21,343 nucleotides of DNA, from NCBI GenBank assembly GCA_964636655.1, contig CAZWTK010000034.1, forward strand, positions 1 to 21,343, in the 5' to 3' direction. Under the pieces are notes generated by a model that worked only from the letters and a program-made list of their open reading frames with translations, had not been told where the DNA came from and ran no database searches. Numbering within the stretch: position 1 is the stretch's first letter; every line of letters begins with the position of its first letter. Of this stretch, positions 6,381 to 13,555 are shown one piece after another. The position numbers and the translations under genes are program-made. The stretch is from Fen-549 sp964636655 (GTDB lineage: Bacteria > Actinomycetota > Thermoleophilia > Gaiellales > Gaiellaceae).

Positions 6381-7229
6381 CTACGACCGGGGATGTGCCC
6401 GGTCATAAACCCGCCGCAATCGCCGCCCGTCAACGTGGCTGTAGAGCTGGGTGGTCGAGAGCGAGCTGTGCCCGAGCAGCTCCTGGATCACTCTGAGGTC
6501 GGCGCCGCCCTCGAGCAGGTGAGTGGCGAAGGCGTGGCGCAGGCGATGCGGGTGGCGGACGAGGCGGCGCAGAGTGCTGGTGTCGAGGCGCCTACCGCTG
6601 GTAGAGAGAAAGAAGGCGTTCTCGGCCCCGCGCGCCAGCTTGGGTCGGGCATCGTGCAGGTAGCGGCCGGCCCAGGCGGCGGCCTCCTCGCCCAGCGGGA
6701 CGACCCGCTCCTTGCCGCCCTTGCCGCGGATGTGCACCGTCTCGTTCTCGAAGTCCACGTCGGCCAGGTCGAGCCCGATCGCCTCGGCGCTGCGCAGGCC
6801 GGCCGAGTAGACCAGCTCGAGCAACGCGCGGTTGCGCAGGGCGAGCGGGCCCTTGCCCTCGCTTGCCTCGAGCAGCTCGTCGACCTCGCCGGGGCGCGGC
6901 GTCTCGGGCAGGTGGAGCGAGCGGCGCGGCTTCAGCGCCAGCTCGGGCACGCGGGCCGGGCCGAGCGCGAAGCCGATCAGCCCGCGTACCGCCGCCAGCT
7001 TGCGCGCGATCGTGCGCTCGGAGAGGCGGCGTGTTTGCCTTCCGGGGCGCGCAGCGCCCAGCTCGGCGGCGTAGAGGGAAAGCAGGCGGCCGTCGACCTC
7101 TTCCAGGGTCGCCGCTTTGCGGGCGAGGAAGTCGGCGAATTCGTTCAGGTCGCCTCGGTAGGCGCGCCGCGTCGCATCCGAGAAGGACGGGGAGGCGAGA
7201 AAACGGTCGATGGTTCGGTTTATCTCCAC
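6381..7229 (-). CDS. Xer-type tyrosine recombinase (intact)
   Basis: The product is 282 residues from the GTG at 7229. The N-terminal SAM-like core-binding domain (about 5-90) is followed by the catalytic domain (about 110-275). All catalytic residues are present: Arg in YSAGLRSAEA (about 146), Lys in IRGKGGKERVVPLG (about 170), HRLRH (His 228, Arg 231), LGHSSLSTTQLYSH (His 254, Tyr 263). The frame is open further upstream to 7439 and has an ATG at 7307. The region between contains the palindrome at 7270-7282 and has no family resemblance, and XerD proteins start about five to seven residues before the IDRFL-type helix. I therefore prefer 7229. No good Shine-Dalgarno is seen at any candidate. 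It could be the chromosomal dimer-resolution recombinase or an element integrase; I cannot tell XerC from XerD. Confidence 0.85.
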   Translation of the reverse strand: MEINRTIDRFLASPSFSDATRRAYRGDLNEFADFLARKAATLEEVDGRLLSLYAAELGAARPGRQTRRLSERTIARKLAAVRGLIGFALGPARVPELALKPRRSLHLPETPRPGEVDELLEASEGKGPLALRNRALLELVYSAGLRSAEAIGLDLADVDFENETVHIRGKGGKERVVPLGEEAAAWAGRYLHDARPKLARGAENAFFLSTSGRRLDTSTLRRLVRHPHRLRHAFATHLLEGGADLRVIQELLGHSSLSTTQLYSHVDGRRLRRVYDRAHPRS

Positions 7230-7269
7230 ATCTGGCTGTTTCGGCGTCGGGGCGCGAAACCCGCCAAAT

Positions 7270-7282
7270 GGTGTCAGACACC
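7270..7282. repeat. Palindrome GGTGTCAGACACC
   Basis: This is a perfect hyphenated 13-nt palindrome between the recombinase and the divergent amidase gene. It follows the same GGTGYCWGRCACC pattern as the cores at 4794-4805 and 4885-4896. It resembles small REP-type palindromes, or could be an operator for either divergent gene. Confidence 0.5.
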
Positions 7283-7399
7283 GTTCAGAGATACCGTCCG
7301 GCGTCATCGGTTGATTGCGCCGAGACTGAGACTTTTTCTCCAGCGCTGTGAGAGGAGAGCTCTGCCTATCAGCGCGGAACAGGGCGTTCGCCGCGTACC

Positions 7400-8170
7400 A
7401 TGCCGGGAATGCTGCGACGCGGAAACCCGGTAAAGACACTTCTAGTACTGGTTGCGGCGCTGGTCGCCTCGGTGCTGCTAACCGGCTCCTCTTCGCTTGT
7501 CAGCGCGGCGAGCGCCGCGAAGGCCCCGCTGGTCGTGATCGACCCCGGCCACGACCGTTACTCGAACTCGGCCACCGAGCCGATCGGGCCGGGCTCGAGA
7601 ACGCGGAAGATCAAGGACGGAGGCGGCGCCTCGGGCGTCGTCTCGCACACGCCCGAGGCGGTCGTCAACCTCGCCATCTCGAAGCGCCTGGCCCGGATGC
7701 TCCGCCGCACCGGCCTTCGAGTGGTGATGACGCGCACGACCACTAGCCACACCTCGATGGGCAACGTCGACCGCGCCCGTATCGCCAATCGCCGCCATGC
7801 CGCCGCATTCGTGCGCGTGCACTGCGATGGCTCGACCAACCCGCGCGACTCCGGTACCCACGTCCTCTACCCCGCCTACCGGCGCGGCTGGACGAGCGAC
7901 ATCTACAAGAAGAGCAAGAAGCTGGCGCGGCTCGTTCAGGCCGAACTGGTGCGCTCACTTCGCTTTCCCAATCGCGGCCTCAACCCGCGCTCCGACATCA
8001 CGGGCTTCAACTGGGCGAACGTGCCCGTGATCCTGCCCGAGCTCGGCTTCCTCAGCTACCCGAAGGAGGATCGGGTGCTGAACAGCGCCTCGGGGCAGAA
8101 GCGGGCGGCGCTCGGCATGTGCCGCGGGATCGTGCGCTTCCTGGGGCGGCCGGCCTCGGGCTGCCGGTAG
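7400..8170 (+). CDS. Secreted N-acetylmuramoyl-L-alanine amidase (Amidase_3 family)
   Basis: The product is 256 residues. It cleaves the bond between MurNAc and the stem peptide in peptidoglycan and acts outside the membrane. The signal peptide spans about 11-38 (VKTLLVLVAALVASVLLTG... SAASA). The zinc-dependent Amidase_3 fold is shown by VIDPGHD (His 51), TPEAVVNLAIS (Glu 86), FVRVHCDGS (His 141, where many relatives have S-I-H-A-N), and the catalytic-glutamate motif PELGFLSYPKED (Glu 214). The domain fills the mature protein and no separate cell-wall-binding repeat is seen. ATG 7409 is an alternative start that keeps the signal peptide; neither has a clear ribosome binding site. It is divergent from the recombinase gene. 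Confidence 0.88.
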   Translation: MPGMLRRGNPVKTLLVLVAALVASVLLTGSSSLVSAASAAKAPLVVIDPGHDRYSNSATEPIGPGSRTRKIKDGGGASGVVSHTPEAVVNLAISKRLARMLRRTGLRVVMTRTTTSHTSMGNVDRARIANRRHAAAFVRVHCDGSTNPRDSGTHVLYPAYRRGWTSDIYKKSKKLARLVQAELVRSLRFPNRGLNPRSDITGFNWANVPVILPELGFLSYPKEDRVLNSASGQKRAALGMCRGIVRFLGRPASGCR

Positions 8171-8203
8171 CCGGAGGGTGGTTCGGGTTGCAAGGCGGCC
8201 CCT

Positions 8204-8224
8204 GGAGGCGGGTTCCCCGCCTCC
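8204..8224 (+). terminator. GC hairpin downstream of the amidase
   Basis: A 9-bp perfect stem (GGAGGCGGG with CCCGCCTCC) encloses a 3-nt loop, 34 bp after the amidase stop. There is no T-tract, so it is either a GC-rich terminator or a dispersed hairpin. A related stem is found at 10570-10588. Confidence 0.5.
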
Positions 8225-8336
8225 CATCCCCGACCCGATCGTAACCGCGCAAGGCGCACGAGACAGTCACGGCCCAAGAACGAAACCGTCACTTCCACAG
8301 GGGCTTGCAGCTCGCTCCACCAGGCGCCAACAGGAA

Positions 8337-8356
8337 GGGCCCGCCGGAGCGGGCCC
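8337..8356 (-). terminator. Probable terminator of pckG
   Basis: An 8-bp perfect stem (GGGCCCGC with GCGGGCCC) encloses a 4-nt loop, 32 bp beyond the pckG stop. On the minus strand it is followed by TTCCTGTT, a weak T-rich tail. It lies between convergent genes and could serve both. Confidence 0.6.
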
Positions 8357-8388
8357 ACCCAAACAGCGTCTTCACTGAAGGTGTCCGG

Positions 8389-10179
8389 CTACTCTCCCAG
8401 GCGCTCTTGCAGCCCGCTGAGTTGATCGCGCAGGCGCGCCGGCAGCCGGTCGCCAAACTGGGCAAAGTGCCTCTCGATGTCAGGCAGCTCCGCCCGCCAG
8501 GCCTCGATATCCACGCGCAACAACTCGCGGATGTTCTCCGGCGGGAGATCGAGCCCGGCCAGGTCGAGGTCGCTACCTGTGGGGAGATGGCCGATTGGAG
8601 TCTCGCTTGCTCCCGCTTCGCCCTCCACGCGCTCGCACATCCAGGCAAGCACGCGACTGTTGTCGCCGTAGCCCGGCCACAGCCACTCGCCGTCGGGAGT
8701 CTTTCGGAACCAGTTGACGTAGAAGATGCGCGGGGCCTTGTCGCCCAGCCGGTCGCCCATGTCGAGCCAGTGCTGGAAGTAGTCGGCCATGTTGTAGCCG
8801 CAGAAAGGTTTCATGGCGAAGGGGTCGCGCCGCAGCTTGCCCACCTCGCCGATGTTGGCTGCCGTCGTCTCGGACGAGGCTGTCGCTCCCAGGAAGACGC
8901 CATGGTCCCAGTCGAGCGCCTCGGTCACCAACGGAACGACGCCGGTGCGCCGACCGCCGAAGATGAAGATGTCGATCGGCACGCCCTCCGGCTTTTCCCA
9001 GTCGGGGCTGATGATGGGGCACTGCGCTGCCGGAGAGGTGAAGCGAGCGTTGGGGTGCGCGGCGGGGTCGCTGGAGCCGGGAGACCAATCGTGGCCTTTC
9101 CAGTCGATCGCGTGGGCCGGCGCCGGGACGCCCATCCCTTCCCACCAGATATCGCCGTCGTCGGTGAGCGCGCAGTTGGTGAAGATCGAGTTCTCCTCGC
9201 ACGTCTCCATCGCCATCGGGTTCGACTGGTACGAGGTGCCCGGCGCGACGCCGAAAAAGCCCGCCTCGGGGTTGATGGCGTAGAGGCGGCCGTCGGGGCC
9301 GATCTTCATCCAGGCGATGTCGTCGCCGATGCACTCCGCCTTCCAGCCGGGGACGGTCGGCTGGAGCATCGCCAGGTTGGTTTTACCGCAGGCCGAGGGG
9401 AAGGCAGCGGCGATGTGATACCGCTTACCCTCGGGGCTGATAAGTCGCAGGATCAGCATGTGCTCGGCCATCCAGCCCTCACGTTTCGCCATCGCCGAGG
9501 CGATGCGCAGGGCGAAGCACTTTTTGCCCAGGAGTGCATTGCCGCCGTAGCCGGAGCCGAACGACCAGATGAGGTTCTCGCGTGGAAAGTGGCTGATGTA
9601 CTTCTGCTCCATCGGCGCGCAGGGCCAGGGAACGTCCTGGAGCCCGGGCTCGAGCGGCGCACCGATCGAGTGCAGGCAGGGCACGAACTCGTCGTCTTCT
9701 CCCAGCGCCTCGACCACCTTGGTGCCGACGCGGGTCATGATGTGCATGTTGCAGACGACGTAGGGGCTGTCGGTGATCTCGACGCCGATCTTGGCCATCG
9801 GCGAGCCCAGCGGGCCCATCGAGAAGGGGATCACGTACAACGTGCGTCCACGCATGCAGCCCTGGTAGAGGTCGAGCATCGTGCGCTTGAGCTCGTTTTC
9901 GGCGATCCAGTTGTTGGTCGGGCCCGCCTCGTCCTCGGTCGGCGTGCTGATGTAGGTGCGGTCCTCGACGCGGGCCACGTCGCTGGGGTCGGAGCGGAAC
10001 AGGAAACAGTTTTCGCGCTTCTCGAGCGGGACGGCGGCGCCGCCGGCGACCGTTTGCGCCATGAGCTGGTCGAACTCGGCCTTACTCCCGTCGCACCAAT
10101 GGACCTCGTCGGGCCGGCAGAGTGCGGCCACCTCTTCTACCCATTGCCGTAGTCTCCGGTTCTTCGCTTCGTAAGCCAT
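8389..10179 (-). CDS. pckG: Phosphoenolpyruvate carboxykinase (GTP)
   Basis: The product is 596 residues, normal for the GTP class. It converts oxaloacetate and GTP to phosphoenolpyruvate, CO2 and GDP in the cytoplasm, the first committed step of gluconeogenesis from TCA intermediates. Visible signatures are GPTNNWIAENE, the metal-site region GSGYGGNALLGKKCFALRIAS (about 208-228) with AEHMLI (His about 240), the P-loop FPSACGKTNLAM (about 260-271), CIGDDIAWM, the guanine-site region FCGYNMADYFQHW, and NWFRK. ATG 10179 is preceded by GAGGAGATTC, a strong ribosome binding site; the open frame extends 13 codons further without support. It is divergent from the succinate dehydrogenase cluster and convergent with the amidase. 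No truncation or missing active-site residue is seen. Confidence 0.97.
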   Translation of the reverse strand: MAYEAKNRRLRQWVEEVAALCRPDEVHWCDGSKAEFDQLMAQTVAGGAAVPLEKRENCFLFRSDPSDVARVEDRTYISTPTEDEAGPTNNWIAENELKRTMLDLYQGCMRGRTLYVIPFSMGPLGSPMAKIGVEITDSPYVVCNMHIMTRVGTKVVEALGEDDEFVPCLHSIGAPLEPGLQDVPWPCAPMEQKYISHFPRENLIWSFGSGYGGNALLGKKCFALRIASAMAKREGWMAEHMLILRLISPEGKRYHIAAAFPSACGKTNLAMLQPTVPGWKAECIGDDIAWMKIGPDGRLYAINPEAGFFGVAPGTSYQSNPMAMETCEENSIFTNCALTDDGDIWWEGMGVPAPAHAIDWKGHDWSPGSSDPAAHPNARFTSPAAQCPIISPDWEKPEGVPIDIFIFGGRRTGVVPLVTEALDWDHGVFLGATASSETTAANIGEVGKLRRDPFAMKPFCGYNMADYFQHWLDMGDRLGDKAPRIFYVNWFRKTPDGEWLWPGYGDNSRVLAWMCERVEGEAGASETPIGHLPTGSDLDLAGLDLPPENIRELLRVDIEAWRAELPDIERHFAQFGDRLPARLRDQLSGLQERLGE

Positions 10180-10644
10180 GAATCTCCTCAAATGTTGGGG
10201 GAATCGGAGCCCGTACACAGACGGGGCAGTTCGATCGCTGTCCTCGGCCTCTCGGTCTCGAGTCTGCTCGATTATCCCTTCGCGGTAACTGAAACGGCTC
10301 GGCGCACCGCCTCGGCGGCCTCGCCTTACGCCTGCCTCGCCCCGGAAGGAAGTTCCATTTATAGCCGCCGCGCCGGAGTTGCGCCAGCCCTTGTTGCTCG
10401 GTCGCCCGAGTCCGCAAACGAAGAGGCGCCCTTAGGACTCCGTGCTCGAGACGGTCTCGCTGAAGTTCTGGAAGCGAAGCCGGGGCGCCGGGGAGGGGTT
10501 GATTCAGTTCCGGCACGCTCGCGGCGCAGACATGCGCGAGTTATGCCGCCAGGCTCGAAGTGCGGATGGGAGGCGGAAAACCCGCCTCACCGGTCGGCCG
10601 TAGCACCGACGAGGCGCCAGTTACGAGAGAAGCGCCCGGGATTT
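10180..10644. other. Divergent spacer between pckG and sdhA
   Basis: This 465-bp stretch should hold the promoters of both pckG (minus) and the sdh cluster (plus). The minus strand contains a TATAAA-like element near 10355-10360, too isolated to call a promoter. A 7-bp GC hairpin lies at 10570-10588. The sdhA frame is open through the whole spacer, but it shows no flavoprotein resemblance before about 10645. Confidence 0.5.
10570..10588. repeat. GC hairpin upstream of sdhA
   Basis: A perfect 7-bp stem (GAGGCGG with CCGCCTC) encloses a 5-nt A-rich loop. Its stem is the same as the core of the hairpin at 8204-8224. It lies about 57 bp before the proposed sdhA start. It may be a dispersed hairpin element or part of the leader RNA. 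Confidence 0.45.
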
Positions 10645-12348
10645 GTGTACGGTCTTTCCGCAGTGGAGCTCTCTCACGATGTGCTCGTAATCGGCGCCGG
10701 CTGCGCGGGCATGCGCGCCGCCATCGAGGCGCACGACGCGGGCGCCGAGGTCGCTTTGGTCTCCAAGCTGCATCCCACGCGCAGCCACTCGGGCGCCGCC
10801 CGCGGCGGCATCAACGCGGCGCTCGGGAACGCCGGCCCCGACAGCCCCGCCCGTCACGCCGCCGACACGGTCAAGGGCTCGGACTACCTCGGCGACCAGG
10901 ACGCGATCGAGCTGTTCTGCGCCGAGGCGCCGGGCGACATCTACCAGCTCGAGCGCTGGGGCGTCCTGTTCGACCGAGACGACGAGGGAAGGCTGGCGCA
11001 GCGGCCGTTCGGCGGCGCTGGCGCTCCGCGCACCGTCCACGCCGCCGACGTCACCGGCCACGTGCTGCTGCAGGTCCTGTACGAGCAGCTCCTGGCGCGC
11101 GGCGTTCACGTCTACGAAGAGTACTTCGCCTGGCGTCTCGTGCTCGGCGACGCGGGTTACCCGGGCGTGCTCGCCTGGGATCTGGTGCGCGGCGGAGTAA
11201 AGGCGATTGCGGCCAAGGCGGTTGTTCTGGCGACGGGCGGATCGGGGCGCGTCTACCGTGGCTCGACGAACGCGTACGCCTGTACCGCCGACGGGATGGC
11301 GATGGCGCTGCGCGCCGGGCTTCCGCTCGAGGATCTGGAGTTCATGCAGTTTCACCCGACCACGCTCTTTCCGAGCGGACTGCTCGTGACCGAGGCCGTG
11401 CGCGGCGAGGGCGGCCACCTGCTGAACGCAGGTGGCGAGCGCTTCATGAGCCGCTACGCGCCCGAGGCGATGGAGCTGGCCAGCCGTGACATCGTCTCGC
11501 GTGCCGAGCAGACCGAGATCGACGAGGGGCGCTCGCTTGACGGGTCGCTCCTGCTCGACATGCGCCACTTCGGGCGCGAGAAGATACTCGAGCGCTTCCA
11601 CGGTACGCGCGACCTCGCTCTCACCTACGCACGTGTAGATCCGCTCGAGCACCCGCTCTCGGTGCGGCCCGGCGCCCATTACCACATGGGCGGTGTGGCC
11701 ACCGATGTGGACGGGCGCACGGAGGCAGGTAACGTCTTCGCGGCCGGCGAGGTGGCCTGCGTCTCGCTACACGGCGCCAACCGGTTGGGCGGTAACTCGC
11801 TGATGGAGACGATTGTCTTCGGGCGGCGGGCGGGGCGCGCCGCGGCCGAGGAGGCGCTCGAGAAAGGCGGTAGCGCCGAGCTCGGAGCGGGCGCCCGCGC
11901 CGAGGGCGAGCGCGAGATCGCAGAGCTGCTCGAGCGGCGCGAGGGTGAGCGGCCGACGGCGATCCGCGACGAGCTCGGCGCCTCGATGAACGAGAACTTC
12001 GGCGTCTTCCGCGAAGAGGGAAGGATGCGTCGCCAGCTCGAGCTGCTGGAAGACCTGCGCGAGCGCTACCAGCGAGTGCTAGTCGAGGACAAGGGCGAGG
12101 TCTGGAACAGCGATCTCACTCAGGCGCTGGAGCTCGGCTTCCAGCTCGATCTGGCCGTCTGCATGGTCAGCGCGGGGCTGGAGCGGCGCGAGAGCCGGGG
12201 CGCCCACTCCAGGCCCAAGGATTTCCCCGAGCGCGACGACCAGAGCTTCCTCAAGCACTCGCTGGTGCGCTGGTCGAGCGACTGGCTCGATCTCTCCTGG
12301 AAGCCCGTGACGATTACTAAGTGGCAGCCGCAAAAGAGGACCTACTAG
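10645..12348 (+). CDS. sdhA: Succinate dehydrogenase / fumarate reductase flavoprotein subunit
   Basis: The product is about 567 residues. It carries FAD and interconverts succinate and fumarate. Signatures: dinucleotide-binding VLVIGAGCAGMRAA (14-27); TRSHSGAARGGINAALG (45-61), whose histidine at about 48 is where SdhA covalently binds FAD; FMQFHPT (His 237); VRGEGG (catalytic Arg 253); YHMGG (His 347); GANRLGGNSL (378-387). A helical capping C-terminal domain follows, ending in the usual WKPVTITKWQP. The start is uncertain. GTG 10645 or GTG 10663 place the FAD motif normally; neither has a clear ribosome binding site. No twin-arginine signal is present, so the catalytic side faces the cytoplasm, unlike exported MfrA proteins. 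It precedes sdhB and a CCG-domain gene and forms one enzyme with them. Confidence 0.93.
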   Translation: MYGLSAVELSHDVLVIGAGCAGMRAAIEAHDAGAEVALVSKLHPTRSHSGAARGGINAALGNAGPDSPARHAADTVKGSDYLGDQDAIELFCAEAPGDIYQLERWGVLFDRDDEGRLAQRPFGGAGAPRTVHAADVTGHVLLQVLYEQLLARGVHVYEEYFAWRLVLGDAGYPGVLAWDLVRGGVKAIAAKAVVLATGGSGRVYRGSTNAYACTADGMAMALRAGLPLEDLEFMQFHPTTLFPSGLLVTEAVRGEGGHLLNAGGERFMSRYAPEAMELASRDIVSRAEQTEIDEGRSLDGSLLLDMRHFGREKILERFHGTRDLALTYARVDPLEHPLSVRPGAHYHMGGVATDVDGRTEAGNVFAAGEVACVSLHGANRLGGNSLMETIVFGRRAGRAAAEEALEKGGSAELGAGARAEGEREIAELLERREGERPTAIRDELGASMNENFGVFREEGRMRRQLELLEDLRERYQRVLVEDKGEVWNSDLTQALELGFQLDLAVCMVSAGLERRESRGAHSRPKDFPERDDQSFLKHSLVRWSSDWLDLSWKPVTITKWQPQKRTY

Positions 12349-12511
12349 TGATCGCCGCCGCAAACACGCTCAGCTCTTCCGGCTGCAAACCTTCGCATCC
12401 CGTTGTCCTCAGTCGCATCCGTATCTCGATGGATACGAATGCTCCCTGCGTCCTAGGCCTACTCGGTTTTCACTCGGCTGAGCAAAACCGTGCTTACGGC
12501 GGAGATCACTG
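12349..12511 (+). promoter_or_regulatory. Structured spacer between sdhA and sdhB
   Basis: This 163-nt gap is unusual in an otherwise overlapping cluster. It contains two inverted repeats on the transcript: CGTATC/GATACG (12420-12425 with 12432-12437) and CGGTTTT/AAAACCG (12464-12470 with 12484-12490, plus an inner CTC/GAG stem). The second ends 21 nt before the sdhB start, next to its GGCGGAG ribosome binding site. It could be a processing site, an attenuator, or the leader of an internal promoter. No coding sequence is supported here. Confidence 0.4.
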
Positions 12512-13555
12512 ATGCGCTTTCGGCTCCAGATCCAGCGCTCGGATCCCGACTCGGGCAAGACCAGGCTGCAGCTCTACGAGCTGGAGGCGCGCCGCGAGGC
12601 GACGCTGCTCGACTGCCTCGAGCAGATCAAGGACGAGCAGGACGGCACGCTCGCCTTCCGCCGCAGCTGCCGCGAGGGAATCTGCGGCTCCTGCGCGGTG
12701 AGAGTCGACGGGCGCACGGCGCTCGCCTGCCGCACCCCCGCCTCCGAGATTGTCGCCGGAGGCCGCATTCCTGTGATCACACCGATCGGGAACCTGCCCG
12801 TCGTGCGCGACCTCGTCGTCGAGATGGAGCCGATGTGGCAGAAGATGCGCGCCGTCGAGCCCTTCCTGCGACCGACCGCCGGCGCTTCCGGCGACGGGCG
12901 CGAGGCGGTGATTACGCCCGCCTTGCTCGAAGCCGTGCGCAAGGAGGCGCTCTGCATCAACTGCGGCGCCTGCGTCTCGGAGTGCGATGCGATGACGGTG
13001 AGCCCGGAGTTTCTCGGTCCGCACGCCTTGGCCAAGGCCTGGCGCCTGGTCGGCGACCCGCGCGACGACGCAAACAGGGCGCGCTTGAAAGGATTGAGCG
13101 GCGAGCACGGTATCTGGGAGTGCACGCGCTGCTACCTCTGCAACGAGCGCTGCCCCAAGGGAGTCGATCCGCGCGACGCGATCGCCAAGCTCGGGGCCGA
13201 GGCTTTCGCGGCCGGGATCGTGCGCGATCGCGGCGCCAGACATGCGAAGTGGTTCGTGACCTCGGCCCGTACCACCGGCTGGCTGCGCGAGAGCGAGCTG
13301 GTCGTGAAGACACTCGGCATCGCCGTCTCGCTCACCAAGATCCCGCTCGCGCTGCGCCTCTTTCGGCGCGGCAAGGCGCCGCTGCCGCTGCCGCGGCACA
13401 GGGCGGCAGACCTCGCCCCGGCGCGCGAGCTCCACCGCATCGTGACCGGGCAGGACCGGCGCGGAGCGCTGGGGATCGTTCAGGGCGAGCGGGTGCTCGA
13501 GCGGATCGAGCTTGTCCGCGCGCCCGAACAGCCCGCGTCCGAGGAAGAGCTCTGA
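12512..13555 (+). CDS. sdhB: Succinate dehydrogenase iron-sulfur subunit, non-classical (type E)
   Basis: The product is 347 residues, about 100 longer than classical SdhB. It passes electrons from the flavin to the quinone side. The N-terminal plant-type 2Fe-2S domain has Cys 53, 58, 61 and 73 (SCREGICGSCAVRVDG...LAC). The C-terminal domain has CINCGACVSEC (148-158) and CTRCYLCNERCPKG (204-217). In classical enzymes the second motif is C-x5-C-x3-CP and binds 3Fe-4S. Here an extra Cys 207 completes C-x2-C-x2-C-x3-CP, predicting two 4Fe-4S clusters, as in Sulfolobus-type enzymes. A long tail (about 225-347) containing RHAKWFVTSARTTGWL links to the next subunit in HdrC-like fashion. GGCGGAG lies 8 bp before ATG. 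The stop overlaps the next start (TGATG). Confidence 0.92.
   Translation: MRFRLQIQRSDPDSGKTRLQLYELEARREATLLDCLEQIKDEQDGTLAFRRSCREGICGSCAVRVDGRTALACRTPASEIVAGGRIPVITPIGNLPVVRDLVVEMEPMWQKMRAVEPFLRPTAGASGDGREAVITPALLEAVRKEALCINCGACVSECDAMTVSPEFLGPHALAKAWRLVGDPRDDANRARLKGLSGEHGIWECTRCYLCNERCPKGVDPRDAIAKLGAEAFAAGIVRDRGARHAKWFVTSARTTGWLRESELVVKTLGIAVSLTKIPLALRLFRRGKAPLPLPRHRAADLAPARELHRIVTGQDRRGALGIVQGERVLERIELVRAPEQPASEEEL

Noticed and set aside
6385..6402. Hairpin overlapping the recombinase stop as a terminator
   Set aside because: The stem is 6 bp with a 6-nt loop and no T-tract; too weak to call.
4796..6496. A 566-codon plus-strand open frame opposite the secreted propeller gene
   Set aside because: The minus-strand gene has a signal peptide and a strong ribosome binding site. 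The plus frame has neither, nor any recognisable domain.
7230..7439. A longer recombinase N-terminus from GTG 7439 or ATG 7307
   Set aside because: The additional residues do not resemble Xer N-termini, include a palindromic repeat, and lack ribosome binding sites.
8305..10152. A 615-codon open frame on the plus strand opposite pckG
   Set aside because: It is antisense to an unmistakable PEP carboxykinase. Its residues are Val/Ala/Arg/Asp-rich, as expected from reading GC-rich coding DNA backwards.
10192..10644. A longer sdhA reaching back to 10192
   Set aside because: The extra 151 residues show no flavoprotein or signal features and run through the divergent promoter region.
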